A stretch of 64,000 nt of DNA from Cryptomeria japonica (GCF_030272615.1 NC_081406.1:190585891-190649890); one strand, 5' to 3'; shown: positions 22,178 through 35,975, counted from the stretch's first letter. Translations and numbers: made by a program. The notes: generated by a model from the sequence alone, not told the origin.

Positions 22178-25100
22178 AACATTCTACATTTACACAATAT
22201 ATTTTCAGATTTGTATGCTACAACAACATTGATTTATTTAACCATATATACAGGAAATAAATACATGTTTATTATATGAAGTTTAAATAGGACTTTCAAT
22301 ATTAGTAGGTATTAGATGTCCTAAAGTAGGGTTAAATGATGTTCTTTTATTTACATGTAATGTATTTAATTATATATATAATTCAAAATAATTATACTCT
22401 CGGAAAAATGCTCACTATGATATTTTTCTAGAACTAGTTTAATAACAACACTTTAGTTTATTAACAACAATGATACTTTTCTTTTGACTAGCATTATTTC
22501 CTTACAAATAAATGAAAAACACATGATTCAATATGAAGTTCTTTTTCTATTTCTACATTCTGGTTTTAAATTCCTTTCTACTAACACCTTTACAAATAGC
22601 TTATTACACATCAAGAAATGATTTAGAAATTATAAATGAAGTGCAAGTAACCTATTTAAAAATGCTTGTTTAGATTCAATACTATATAGATCTAGACATC
22701 AAACAAAGATATAAATGAAATCAAATATATTTAAATGCATTGCTATTATTTTTTTTTCTTTTGTCAATAAGAATTTACAATTGAAAATGGAATTACAACT
22801 TTATCTCTTTTTTCATGATAATGAATAAACGAATAGGGAAAATATTACATCTTTTCTTTTTTTTGAATACAATGAATACAATATTTCATAGGGACAAATC
22901 CTTTCCAACTTTATTTTCTTTTCAAATGAAGGTACAATAGGAATAAAATATATTTCTTTACTCCTCTTTTTTCTATTAAATAGATGCACAAAATAAAACA
23001 AACATGTTCCTTTACACATAGCTTTTGTGAACTCATTCGTAGGGCAATGAAATACATAAGTCTCTTTTCCTTTTACAACCTTTTTCCAGATTTCCCATAC
23101 ACATAAAAGATGCACAACTGAAATACATGTAGATGCAACTTAGAAAAACACTCTTCAATCTACCACATAGATATTTCTTTCCTTCCATCTCTTAAGAACC
23201 AAAATGTAGACCTACAAATAAGAATAACTCCTTTGTGTTGTGACCATGGAGGCTCACCTCACATCCCAAGCTTACAAGAAGCCACCCCCAAGCTAGGAGA
23301 ACCAAGGCTAAACGGGTTACAAATTAACTCAACAATATAAGAAAAACTTATACAAAACATAAACTCCCAACCCGAGGATTCACATTGTCACTATGTGACT
23401 AATTTTGTGGGGTGAAGATGGAACAAGCACCTAGAGGAGATCTGCATGAAAAAAAGAAACAAATGCCTTCACAAGGCTACCAAAATATAGCCAACTCAAA
23501 GTCACATACTTGACCCAAAAACTTCCCTTATAACCCCATGGCTTACAAGCCCAAACCTCCCCTTATGACCCCCTTTTTGCATAAGCATAAAACAATGCAG
23601 AAAGGGTCCCATAGCTCTTGTTTATCTCTCTCTTCCAAGAAGAGAGTCACTACACTCTTAGGCTATCAAGAAGCCCTTCACCCCAAGGCTACTCTTCCCT
23701 CCCAAGGGTGAGTATGGCCTTGAAACACCCATATCACAAGATAATCACAAAAATAACACAAAGACAATCACAAAGAAGGATTTCAACAACCAACACCACA
23801 ACTCATATATACAACAAAATCTATTAAAAAAGCAATTTTCATTCACATATAACAATGGTAATCAAAATGCATGGAAGAACACCACCAACCTTTGATCCTG
23901 CAAATGGTATGAGAGATGGTTGTAGAAGAGCTACCCAATCCACTAGTGTTTTCTTCCCAAAACCAAAAATACATCTCCTATCCCAAAATTTCAAAACAAC
24001 TCTAAGTCTCCAGGATTGGAGAGTGGGTGATCAAGATCCTACATTTGAATACCTTCTCTAAGTAGACTCTCCTCACACTTTCCAACTTCCTTTCAAAAGG
24101 ATGTGAGATCCCATAGGTTGGTCTTCCCAACCTCTTACATGGTTTCTAAAAATGGAAACTGAAAAAGGTAAGAGAAAGTAGGGAAGAGCAACTATCACTC
24201 AAATGGAAAGTTGTCTAACCAAGGAGCAATCCTCAAAAGTTGAATTTTCGTCCATCTTGAAAAATCCACTTTTGAGGTGACTTGACAGTCACATGTGAGT
24301 GGTCACATGGCTAAAATTGACCTTTACCCATAGGTATATCATATGGGCCTTCAAAAGTGCCCTGAACCTAATCTTAGGAGTTAGTTTGATCCTCCAGAAA
24401 CCCACCTAAAGTTTGTCTACGGGTCAAACTTGAGTTGACCAAACTAATGGCTCTCTAACTAAGACTCTTTTGGGACCACAACAAGATATTTGAATAATGC
24501 ATTGGTTACACAAATTCCCTCCAAAGGACATGTCATTGCCAACTCACATCACAACACAAGTGTCAAGTGACACCATAAAATACACATCACTATAATACGC
24601 TTGGTATGTCCTTTTTTGGAATTAACAAAATTAACAAATACAAATTGAACACACATTCAAGCATTCACATTTACGAATATAAACACATCACATACAAGGT
24701 GTTGTCTCTCCAAATAGACAAACCTTGACTTTACTAATGCATATAGGTTTAGTTTGATTCTTTGAATAGTTTCCATGGTCACATGGAGTAGTTTTCCTGT
24801 ACATCTCATTTTGCACATTAGTAATCTCAAATAATCACATGCAATATTAATATATGAAAAAAATATAAATCAGACACTTTTCATACAATTTACATAATAA
24901 CAATCAAATTATCAATTATCCAATAGAATCTACATGAAATAATTTACTCAATGGCATTATCATAATCATCATGAAATTCAATCACTCGTAAGGCATGCAT
25001 CCAAAGATTAGAACATCACGAAGAATAAGTACTAAAATCAAGCATAATGTGGAATACATCATATCCACTAGTTTTCATGAAAATCATATGTTAAGAGGTC

Positions 25101-26141
25101 CCATGACCATGATGTATCAAGGTTCTATCTTGAAAGATAAGTCCTTAACATAAATGAAAGATATTCTTATGATGGGTTTGGAATAGGACCCCAAACCCCT
25201 AACATATATATGATACACAAGCAAATTATGTCTAATTATCCCCAAGGGGCAAACATTCACTAGTTTATCCATCTAACATAGTCTGTCATATTGAATCAAA
25301 TCATCTTTACTTAGTGTTCCAACCATCCATCCAAACTATTAATAAGATCAACCATGGTCAAACTAGGCTAACCAGAGCTTGATCGGGGAGGGGTACTACA
25401 ATGGGGATGGGGGAGGAGCTAAGGAGGGAGGAGATGAGGAGAAAGATGAGGACATAGACATCAGTGGAGACACCGAGTCTATTCGTAGTGAAGATGATGA
25501 TGATTCATCTTTAGGATCATCGAGCAGCGAGGATGGGGATGATACTGACATGCCTGAGTTAGAGGATGCACCAGTTGTAGAGGGGGGTGGGGATGGAGGA
25601 CAGGGGTGGTGACGAGGATGATGATGATCCACAGATTCTCAGAGCATGGATTCAGAGTCTAGAAGATGAGGTGGCTAAACTGAGGGAGCAAGGGGGTGCT
25701 GAGAAGGATCTATTATGTAGGGATTATGGTGCCTTAGAGAGGGAGAGAGACTAGATTGCTAGTGAGAGGGATCATCTCTAGAGGGAGAGAGATGACGTAC
25801 TGAGGAGGGATCAGTTGGCACATGATGCATATGATCAGTATAGGGCCTTTGATATAGGTAGGTTAGAATGTGATGAGCTTATTATTCAATTGTTTGAGGA
25901 GCATATGTATTGGTATTGAGAGTATGAGAGAGTTGTCCCAAAGGGAGAGTGAGTTCTCGGCTACAACGTGTATATAGCTGGTAGGAGATTGGGCGGATCT
26001 ACCTCAAGAGATACTAGTAGCCTTGGCATCCTGGGTCCACCTTAGACATCTTTGGGACATCTCGGGGCAGGATCTAGCAGACAGTATCCACCTGGAGACA
26101 GAGGCAGTGCGGGTTTAGACACTTTAGGTTATTTTATTTGA

Positions 26142-27561
26142 GCCTTTGGGCATTTTATGATGATTGTATTTTGACACATACCATTTTTGAGTTATATATA
26201 TGATATACAGTTTTTTGGCGGTGATCTATTATGCTTTACATTCTTTATATGATTTATGATTCTACGTGTTAAGTGATGCATGTCTATATGATTTTTGAAT
26301 GATTTATACATGGTTTAATGTAATTCTTTCTATATGCTTATGATGTAATGATTAATTTAATGAAATCTTACATGATACAAATATGATGGATATGATTAAT
26401 GAATGCAATTTAAATGAACCAATGGCACTTATACTATATGAATATAACAGAAATGACTAAATGAATATAATGTAAACTATATGCATATGATTCAAAATGA
26501 ATGCAATCTATAATATGGAATGGACCTAAAATGAATGTTGTCTAAAAAGTAAAAGTAACCTAAAATGAATGCAATATGTTTTTGTTTGATAATGTCAGAA
26601 TATTGCTTTATCTCTTTTGACTCAGATATACCTTTGAAGAAATGTTAGTAAGATGAAAGAGAGAATATATTGATGAAAGAATACTGTTAGGTGATAGAAT
26701 ATGATTTAAAAAAAGATGATGAGAAAAGAACCATCAAACTAGAAATAAGCAAATGAGGTAAAATGAGAATGATTGATTCACGAACTTGTGTCATTTATTC
26801 ATAGCGCAATATATATTGAGCACTGAGCCTTATTATGGAACAATGGAGCTTAGCACATCAAGGTATAAGGAACCGAGATTTAAAGATATCTCATTGAAGA
26901 AACAAACATGAGTAGACAAGGAGTGAACACTCCATTCTGGGAATTACGCTAGGGGTTGAGGTATGTGTGGCATTCATAAGCTAAATGCTCCTATCACAAA
27001 CACCCACTAGAGAAATTACCCCAGAACTTCATTGGTTGACACCACAAACAGAAAACAAACAAAAAGATAATGCCCATAAGGGCTCCTCTAGTCACTTGTG
27101 TACATCCTTGAGTAGCATAGGAACATAATCTGTCACCAAATGATAAAAGATAGAGACTGAACAAGACAAAATTCAGTAGCTATACTGATTTGTGTCTTCA
27201 TTCTCGGTTGCTTGATTTGATGGTTGATAATGTCTGATCTCATAAAGTGTGGACCCCATTTAAGACTGACTTGTCTAACTTTGAGTGTATCCATCTTTGT
27301 TTAAGACAAGATAATGATTACTTGATATGGATATGATATGATTGATAAGATAGTTTGATCAGTTGATTGTAAATGTTTGGCTAGATAGTTGTATCCTTTG
27401 TTAGCTTTGTGCAAAGCATTTGCTAGATATCTGCTAGGGTGTTTGATTCTTGTGAGACATTTTATTGTAAGTTTTTTTTTTTTGATTGATTTTTTATTAT
27501 TTTTGGATTTTGTGGATTGATATTTGAATGTTTTTGGTAGATTTTTTCAAGACTTTATCTG
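26142..27561. other. noncoding AT-rich stretch between the PMD gene and the L1
   Basis: No ORF with a domain. Diffuse repeats of aatgaatgcaat(a/c)t occur at 26400-26590. The last 100 bases are T-rich (tttttcaagactttatctg) and closely resemble the sequence right of the L1 (ggactttatttgattttt at about 35990), which supports these being two sides of one locus split by the L1. It may belong to the long 3' region of the Gypsy element. Confidence 0.45.
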
Positions 27562-27565
27562 AATG

Positions 27566-27580
27566 TTTTTTTTTTTTTTT
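27566..27580 (-). other. poly(A) tail of the L1
   Basis: Fifteen T on plus (A on minus) directly after the L1 3' end, gccacttttgcc on minus. A (TA)n run (27602-27622) lies just inside the tail, common at plant L1 3' ends. Confidence 0.85.
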
Positions 27581-28191
27581 GGCAAAAGTGGCAAGCCATT
27601 GATATATATATATATATATATTGATAAGAAAAGAAAATTGATTCAAGAGCTCAATAGGGAAAGAATCAGGAAGAAAACCCCACATCCTTGCTCAGATACA
27701 ATGAAAAACAGGAAAGGAGGCTATGAGAAGAAGGCCCCCAAATCTAGAGAGATAGATAGGGTCTGCTCATAGAATGAGCCTCTTAGGGGCTAAAATTGAA
27801 GTGTCAAGTCGAGAAGAGACTAGAGGAAACTATAAAGAACCGACCCCCACAACCGGTTACTATGGATACTAAGAAGTAGAAATGTGGTTGTCGAAACACT
27901 GAAGAGCTGCCACGACCGGTTTCCGGATATGATGTACCGGTACTTTGATACCAGTCTGTTGTCCTCATGACCGGTTCATAAAAAGAAAAGCCTCCAATAT
28001 TGGTGCTAGTCGACAAGCTAAGAGGATGACTCCTTTACCAGTTCTAATATACTAGTGGAAATAAATGCAAGAGCCAACACCAGAAAGCAAGGGGTAGTCA
28101 ATTTTTTTTGGATCATACCAGTTGTCGTTAGATTTTTCACATGTCAAAAAGGAGCATATTTTGAGTAGCAAAAAACAAAGCCAGAATAACT

Positions 28192-28965
28192 TTACTCATC
28201 CATGGCAGCGTCTTCCTAGGTCTGAATTATAGGGGCATCAAAGGTGGGCAGAAATGGGGTAGTCCATCCCACAACTTCATCTTGCACCGGTACGTTGAGG
28301 TCTGGAACCCTATCTGTAGCCCGTTCCCTTTCCATAGGTTGCAAAATTGGCAAACAGGGGTCAACATTTTCTATTTCCAGGATCTCCATTAGAGTCCCAA
28401 CTTTAATTTTGAATCTGTGCACAATGTGGTCGTCCAATTGTCTGCCGAATTGATGCAGGCCATTCTTCACATGGCGGAAGTTTTGTCGTTCAAGGGCATG
28501 TTTTATTCGGTCATAGAGTACCATGTAAGCATGGCTAGATTGAATAAACTGATGTGGAAGGAGGCCCCCAAGGAGAGCTGACCCCTACCGTAGATTATAT
28601 TTTTCTAGGGCTTCATGGAATGAGGTCAGAGCAAGCACATCTTGTCTTACCAACTTGAAGAACACTAATTCAAGTAGAGGAATAGATTGCAAGAGATCCA
28701 AAGAATTTTACAGGAAGGAACTGAGAAGTTGATAGGGATAAAGAATCATTTTAGCTAGAGGGGATAACATCTCCTCACCAATGAAGTCTTTGAAAACTCT
28801 TCTCAATTGTGGATTGTGTAGAAGAAAAAGTTGGTCGAGTTCCCTATCATTGATGTATCCATGAAAAGCTGCCGAAGGTTCTGAAATTTGCACTGAAACC
28901 CGGTCGTTCCATGGCATTTACTCCCAGTGTATTTGCTTGCATCCTCCACAAGAGTTGTTCTCCAT
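28192..28965 (-). pseudogene. third coding region in the L1 3' part, function unknown
   Basis: A single minus-strand frame of 258 codons runs from ATG at 28965 (MENNSCGGCKQIHWE) to TAA at 28192 (EDAAMDE), interrupted by only four in-frame stops: TAA after IHWE, TAA after LLSSFL, TAG before GSALLGG and TAG before EDAAMDE. Segments include VSVQISEPSAAFHGYINDRE, RRVFKDFIGEEMLSPLAKMI, YDRIKHALERQNFRHVKNGL and PDLNVPVQDEVVGWTTPFLP. I recognise no domain; it is not RT, RNase H or a gag knuckle. It lies 381 bp after the ORF2 end and before the L1 3' end, with a TATA-like motif about 85 bp upstream. It could be captured host sequence or an L1 accessory gene. Confidence 0.6.
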
Positions 28966-29045
28966 ATTGTAGAGCACTGAGATACTAAAAATTTAAATTT
29001 TCAAAAATTTCTGCTGAGAGCTGTGCGTATAAGAGTAGGCTGGCT

Positions 29046-29056
29046 CCATTTATAAA
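29046..29056 (-). promoter_or_regulatory. TATA-like motif before the L1 third ORF
   Basis: The minus strand reads tttataaatgg here, followed by sequence without an ATG until atATGGAGAACAAC at 28965. Distance and motif fit a core promoter; function is inferred only. Confidence 0.35.
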
Positions 29057-29345
29057 CAAAAATTACCATCTTAAAGTACAATAAATGATCAGACTTTAGG
29101 ATCATGTTTGCGATTCTTACATTAATTTTGTGACCGTAATGTAGTTGAGGGGATGTGTGAGAGGCCTAAGTCTATTTTTCCCTGTGTGAGGTGACATTAT
29201 GAAAATCCCTGGGTACTTCACACTAAAGTTCCATACATGCCATCTACAAAAAGAATTTAAAAACATAAATGCAAGTGTCCTGTCAACCTTCTTGTTCACA
29301 GGCGCTAGTTAAATGCTAACATGCGAGTATTTAATATGAAGTAGC

Positions 29346-32300
29346 TTATGATAAGAGTGTCGTACTTTCCTTTTGTACTAATTTGAGCAATTTGGGAAAA
29401 GAAGATAGTTTAGTAGGATTTGTGTCCGACTCCACTGAAATGCCATCACAACCCATATTTGCTAACATGTCAGCAACGGAGTTGCCCTCTCTTAGTGTGT
29501 GACTGACAATGTAGTCCAAGAAAGTGTCAAGAAGATCCAAGGTGTGCTTCAGAACATAAGATAGCTACCAGGTCTTAGATCTTTTCAAGGTAATTGAGTT
29601 AATAATAGCTAATGAATCACCTTCTATATGTATATTGTAGAAGCCACACTTCCTTGATAACACTAGACCGACTAGTAAGGCTTTTGCCTCCGCCAAGTTA
29701 TTCGTACCCGGAGGGATGGGTGAAGCTTGGAAAGAACACATTTTGCCAAATTGATCTCGAATGCAAACTCCAATTCCCGACTTCCCTGGGTTTCCACGGG
29801 AAGAACAGCTGAAGTTGATCTTAAAGACATTAGGTGCTTGGGGTACCCATTTTATGGACGACCTATCTCTCACATGATTTGAGGACCAATTCGGGGGAAA
29901 CCCTATTGGCAAAATAATACTATGCCATAATTTTGCAATTGCCTTATCCCACCGGGTAAATGACTGGATGTCCTTGGAATTAGTGAGAGAAGAATTAACG
30001 ATTTTTGCAATCAAATTTTCCAATTTGATCAAAACTTGATTCAGAGAAGAGGATGTTTTTCTGAAGATTCTTTTATTCCTCTCCCACCAAATGGCCCAAA
30101 TAATGTGAGCAGGATCACATTTCCAAATGCCTGAGAAGGTTGCTGTAGAAAATAAAAGAGGGCAAGTGTTAAACATATCCCACAGTGATTTCAGAAAGGG
30201 CAACATAACTTGGAGTTTATTCATGATGAAAAACCAACATTAGGAGGCAAAGGAGCAGTGTAGAAATAAATGATCAACTGATTCTTCCTCTAAGTCACAA
30301 AATACACAATTAAAAGCTTGTGTAATGCCTAGTTTTACTAATCTCTCTATTGTTAGGATTCTTTTGTTCAACATTAGCCACACAAAACAACCTGCTTTTT
30401 GTAAAACAATGTCATTCCACCAGAAAGAGTATGTTCGACTACTTACCTTACTACTGCAACCTTGTTGTAGGGCATTGTAACCTTCTTTAATTGAATATTG
30501 CCCTAATTTTGAAGCTACCCAAAATAACACATCATCTCTGTTAGACATGATAACTATCCTATTCAATAAAATATTAGCCAATGAGGAAGATTTCTGGATG
30601 GATATTGGGAGAAGAGTGGGATCTTTCCAGATTAGTTTCCTTGAAAATATTTCTACAGCAGACACATAGTCACTCAATTTTGTACCGCAATGAGCTATAG
30701 CTATATTCATAATGTCTCCCATGTTATCCAATTGAGAAATAGGAGGATGCCCACACCATGAGTCTGTCCAGAAGTTAGCACTGAGACCATTATTGATTTC
30801 CCATGAAACATACTTAGATATTAGATTCCTTGCATCCATCATAAAATTCCAAATAACAAACCCCTTTGGAGGGTCTAAAATTGTCAACACTCTTGATGGT
30901 TGAGTGCTGTTCAAATATTTGGCTTGCATAATCTAGCACCATTTGGAGATAGGGTTAGTGTACATTTTCCAAATCAGTTTCCCTCCAAAGGCCTTGTTGA
31001 AGCTTCAAATTGTGAAGTCCCACTCCCCCTTGGGATTTTTGGCATGACATATTTTCCAGAGAGGTTAAGGGGATTTTCCTTTCATTTGTCATATTACTAT
31101 TCCATAGAAAATCTCTAACGAGTTTCTGCAATTGTTGGATGATGAATGAGGGAGCTTTGAGGACAGACATGTAATAGTTCAGTATTGTTGTTAGCACTGA
31201 CTTGATAAGAAGGATTCTACCTGATAGTGAAAGCCACCTTACTTTCCAAGCTGAGATTCGCACCTGGATTCTACCAATGATAGCAGACCAATAAGACAGT
31301 TTGTTTGATCCCATAAAAAAGGGGATGCCAGGGTAGGAAGATGGCAATTGGTCCATTGAGAAGCCCAAAATCTTGCATATTCTTAGTGACAAGATTGAAT
31401 GTGTGTTGAAAATGAAAATCTTAGACTTGGCAGCATTAATTTTCTAACCCGAAGTAGAAGAATAGATATCCAGTGTTTTCTTGATGAGCTTGGCTTCTTT
31501 TAGAGAAGACTTACCAAATAACAATGTGTCATCAGCAAAAAGAGAGTGAGTTACTGTTATTGAAGTACCTGGAAGAGTGACACCAAGCCAAAGCCCTTTT
31601 GAAGATTGAAAGTTGATGTATTTGCTCAAGGCATCTGCCATGAGAATGAAGAGAAAAGGTGACAAAGGGTCGCCTTGTCTTATTCCCCTGAAAAAACCCT
31701 GAGGGATGACCATTTAATAGAATAGAAAAATATGTGCCTGAGATGAAAGTTTTGATCCATTTGCACCATTTGTCTGAGAAGCCAAATTTTGATAATACTT
31801 TAAAAAGAAAATCCCACTTAACCTGGTCGTATGCCTTCATCATATCAAGTTTGATAACAAAATTTTCTTGTTGGCTTTCATAGGTAGAGTATAAAACCTC
31901 ATGTGCTACTAGGGCTCCTTCCATAGTCTCCCTACTAGGGACAAAAACCCTTGTTCTTGTGAGATGATCTTAGGTATAAGGTAGTGAATTCTAGGGTAAA
32001 TGGCTTTAGTGACAATCTTATATATTGTGTTACAAAGAGAAATAGGTCTGAACTCTACGAATGATGATGGGGAAGGGGTTTTTGGGATGAGAACAATATT
32101 TGTTGCATTTAAAATTTTTCGCATTGCTCCCCTTTTACTAGATTCTTCCATTACCTCTAAGAGGTCAAAACCAATCACATCCCAACATTTTTGAAAAAAG
32201 AGGGTGGTGAACCCATCCAGACCTGGGGCTTTATCTAGGGAAAGGGAAAATACCACTTTGTGGACTTCCTCCATAGTGAAGGGGGCCAGTACGGCTCTGT

Positions 32301-33625
32301 TATCCTAGTTGGAGATCAGAGGCAGGATAGATTGCAGTAAAAGCTCAACATTATCCTTCCAAAAAGGATCTAAATTAGAAGGTGGGGGGGCTAGAAGATT
32401 CTTAAAAAACTTTACTCCTTGTTCTTGAATGTCTGCTAAATTTTTAATCAATACCCCTGAGTCCTCATGCTTGATTGAGAATATAACATTAGATGCTTTT
32501 CTTTGTTTTGTGGAAGCATGAAAGAATTTTGTGTTCTTATCTCCCTGCTTCAGCCAGAGCTCTCTTGATTTTTGTCTCCAATATTCTTCTTCTCTCTTAC
32601 AAAGTTCTTCCCACTCACTTTGAAGACCCTTATGTGTAGAGTGTAGGAGTTGATCCAACCCCTTGAAAATTATGTTTTGGTTAACTTCTTCCAGTTGTTG
32701 AGCAATATTTTTTTTGAGCAAAAACATTCTTAAAGATCTTTCTATTCCATTCCTTAGCTTGGACCTTAATAAACTGAAGTTTCTTAAAAAAATGGAACAT
32801 CTTTGTTCCACTACAAGTAGGGGCAGATACCCACCATTGTCTTAATAAAGCCTGAAAATATGGATGTCTAAACCACATGCGCTCAAACTTGAAGGAGGAG
32901 CCAAAAACCGGCATGGGGTTTTGTTTTTGCCATTCAAGGATAATTTGGACTGGGAAGTGATCTAATTTAGAAATAGGGAGAATGTTTGAATAATAACTGA
33001 CCTGATTAAGGCAACATTCCAAGGAAATGAAAAATCTGTTGAGTCTCTCTGCAATCTAAAGGAAGCTTGATCTCCTGTTAGTCCAAGTGAAGAGACCATT
33101 ATTGGGGATCACATCCAATAGGTTGTTTTCTATGGTGAAACTTAGAAAATCCTGCATAGATCATGGGGGTGGGCATATTTCTCCTTGTTTCTCCTTATGA
33201 GATAAGATTACATTAAAGTCTCCTCCAATGATTAAATTTTGTGCTTCTTCTTGTTGGAGTAATAGAGTCAGTTTGTCCCATAGGTCTTTCTTTTCCTGAG
33301 TGGGGATGGGGCCATAAACATTGAATACCATAAAGGTCATGTCATAGCATACTGCTTTCAAAATTTTCCAGTTACGATCTTGTTCTAATAGGTGAACTTG
33401 AAAATTTTTAGGATTCCATAATGTAAGCAATCCTCCCGAGGCCCCAACACCTTGCATGTGGGCTGATCCAAATTGTGTCCATTTAGCCACTGTTTTGTGA
33501 TACATTTCCTATGATAGCTTCATTTCTTGGAGTAAAAAAATGTTAGCCTTTGAAGAATCAAGGTGAGATTTGATTCTCCCTATTTTATTAGGGGAATTAA
33601 TGCCCCTGACGTTCCAAGAAATCAT
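29346..33625 (-). pseudogene. L1 ORF2: endonuclease, reverse transcriptase, RNase H
   Basis: The start MISWNVRGINSPNKIG at 33625 is the usual plant L1 endonuclease N-terminus; GGDFNVIL (about 33200) is the catalytic GDFN motif. RT carries DKAPGLDGF, KLDMMKAYDQVKWDFL (catalytic Asp, about 31850), RQGDPLSPFLFIL and FADDTLLF (about 31525). A zinc-binding segment CVFCDLEEESVDHLFLHC follows (about 30270), then RNase H with SSRGNPGKSGIGV, EAKALLVGLV, EGDS and a C-terminus REGNSVADMLANMG (about 29460). The first RNase H Asp is lost (INFSCSSRGNPG; families have INFDG). Several frameshifts and TAG stops (33509, 33056) inactivate it. Confidence 0.9.
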
Positions 33626-34158
33626 TTTCGTTGTGAATAGGGAGTTCCTTTTGCACTCCTTGTAATTATTTTTGATACTTTAAATTTTCCTTCAAGAGTA
33701 CTCTACACACCTGCCTCTATTTCTTCTTGAATCTTCATAGAGTTTGGTTTTCTACCTCTCTTTTTTGGGGTTGTAAATCCATCTGATTTCAAACTGGGGC
33801 TCTGCTCAACCGAAAAGGATTGTGAGTAGTCAAAAATAATTTTTTTTGTCTCCCCATCTTGTGAAGGGGTTTCCATTTCTTCCTGCCTAATTTCCAAGGG
33901 GAGTTCCCCTTTATCTGAGATGTCAGTAGTTGAACAAAAACACCTTGTTTTTCATAAGGGATACATTACATTTGTCATAATAACACCTTCCTCCTCTACA
34001 ATTCCCTCAATCATAGTGGTAGCTAAAGTGGACTGGATATCGTCTGCTACTTCTTGGATATGACCCTCCTTATTTGAGACAGTTGTCACTAAAATTGATA
34101 AATTTTGCATTAAAATTATGGATATCAATTGGGGATTCATTGAATATTAGGTCCTAGA

Positions 34159-35730
34159 CTATAGTTTCTCTGTCATCAGGTATTTTGTCACATATTTGGA
34201 GAATCGGTGTGGGGTGGAGGTAGATTTATAGCTATAAAGAATCCAGCTATACATGATAAAAAAATGGGTCAACTGATTAATCCACTGAACGTAGGATGGT
34301 TCAAAATTTAAGGCATCCTGAGGTTCAGAGGGATCATTACATGATTGTACAGGATCAGAAGACATAACTACCTCATGCTGATGGGAAGTACACAGAAGAG
34401 GGTCTGAGCAGTGATTTTTACAGACTAAAAGCTCTGAGCGCTCATGACCCCTACAAGAATTCATGAAATGGCCTAATTAATGTTGATATTTGTAGACGAC
34501 CTCTGCATTATCCAATACAATGTCTTGATGCCACAAACCCCATTTTGATGAGATGGTTAAGTGCTTTGGCAGGGTCTTATTTGTGGCAAGGAGAATGCAA
34601 ACCCTAATATCTCTCTAGATAGTTTCAAAGGGTATAAGATCGTGAGCGACAAAGATGCCTTGTTGATTGGCCATGGTCTCCATAATATCCAGGTCTCTGT
34701 ATTCTAAAGGTAAACCTGGAAAAGAGATCCAATGAAGATAAAATCTACAAAGATTAGCATCTAGTTTAAAATTTGGAATCCAGGATAAGGTAAAAAGACC
34801 AGCCCCTTGACAAAACCAGCCTTTATTTTTATGAACTGCATCTCTATCTTCTGATGAAGAAAACAGAGCTATAAAAAACTCTGAGTGGCTGTCGATGAAG
34901 AAAATATCACGAAGACCCAACCAGTGGCTATTTGCCCATGAACGTAGGGTTTGAAGAGGGATTGAAGAATTAAACTTACCGATGAGAGCCAACTTCTGAA
35001 GAAAAGAGACCGATTGGGAGAGAACATGGTCAAGAAAGGATATCTTGATATCAGAGGTGTTCTCAACCGGAGCCTGAGTTGAAATGAGGAAAGAGGAGTC
35101 CGTCTCTTTAAACTCTGCCTGTTTTCTTATCCACACAAAGTGCGCTAGTTTCAACTTGAGGGGATCTCTATGATCTCCTTGTTGGTCTGCTCCTGTTTTC
35201 CCATCGGCAAGGCAAATCTTGAGAGAGGGCTGATGAGGGATGAATGGAGATGTTTCACAGATATCAAAAATTGGTTGTTTCTTTTGGTGTTTTGATCGAA
35301 ATGGATTCAAAAGTGGGAGCTTTTTGATAGGATTTTGAAATTTTGTTTCCCACCCAAATGAATTTTGAATTTTTTTTTTGCCGCCCGAATGATTTTTGAA
35401 AAGGTAGACGGTGGCTTGGGTGTCCTCTGGGGACCTTACGAGCCCCATGGTTGAGAGAATCTCCCTGGACGAAGGTGTTGGAGTTCAAATGATTCTGTAG
35501 GTCACCATTTGCTTTGTGAGGATGGGAATGAAATGAGTGGGCTAGATGGGCAAGATGACTATTGAAAAAAGTGTTGGGGCTATCTGACTGGTCTTGTAGA
35601 CATGCAAAATGATTCAACCATCAGTTTCTTGAGGGTAAGTCTGAAAATGGTTTGATGAAAGGTTTATCCCTAAAGATTTTGGCAAAGGGGTTGATGTCAA
35701 ATTTTGAATATTGGCTGAAGCGGGTGGCAT
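34159..35730 (-). pseudogene. L1 ORF1: DUF4283-type RNA-binding protein
   Basis: Start MPPASANIQNLTSTPLPKSL at 35730. After two frame changes the frame from 35448 reads through a DUF4283-like domain (SFLQKLALIGKFNSSIPLQT, FIALFSSSEDRDAVHKNKGW, LPLEYRDLDIMETMANQQGI) to a stop at about 34612. It continues decayed into VVYKYQH-stop-LGHFMNSCRG, a CCHC knuckle in which the first Cys positions are lost (Tyr in place of one Cys). In plant L1s this protein binds the RNA for retrotransposition. Domain order and position before ORF2 support the call. Confidence 0.75.
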
Positions 35731-35975
35731 CCTTTGACTATCCTTGGTGACCCTGATGGGGGACATTCAAACCTTGCCACCGTCTACCATTCCCTATAGC
35801 CCTGCTTTAAAAGCTTGCCATGCCCTGCCATCCTGCACTGTCATCTTGCTGCCATCTTGCTGCCATCTTTCATTCCTTGGAACCCTATTCTGAAACCCAA
35901 GAACATTCGAACCTCCTCGCATTTTTTCTCTAGGTTTTTAGCTTTTTGGTTTATTTTTGGTTTTTCAATGTTTTT

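Larger units (their letters stand above)
27571..35966 (-). mobile_element. L1-type LINE, full length but decayed
   Basis: On the minus strand the order is 5' UTR with atggcagcaag repeats (about 35880-35810), ORF1, ORF2 (endonuclease, RT, zinc-binding, RNase H), a long 3' region with a third coding stretch, an L1-like 3' end (ccctattgagctcttgaatc...caatggcttgccacttttgcc) and a poly(A) tail seen as T on plus. A tentative target-site duplication aatgttttt is at 27562-27570 and 35967-35975; because of the T-rich context it is weak. At 8.4 kb it is longer than common plant L1s because of the extra 3' segment. Confidence 0.85.

Noticed and set aside
22813-23115. 100-residue minus-strand ORF
   Set aside because: Open frame but no recognisable motif, AT-driven composition (Lys, Phe, Tyr) and no supporting context; not called as a gene.
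25396-25632. Minus-strand Ser/Pro-rich ORF
   Set aside because: Shadow of the acidic Asp/Glu/Ser tail of the PMD gene on plus.
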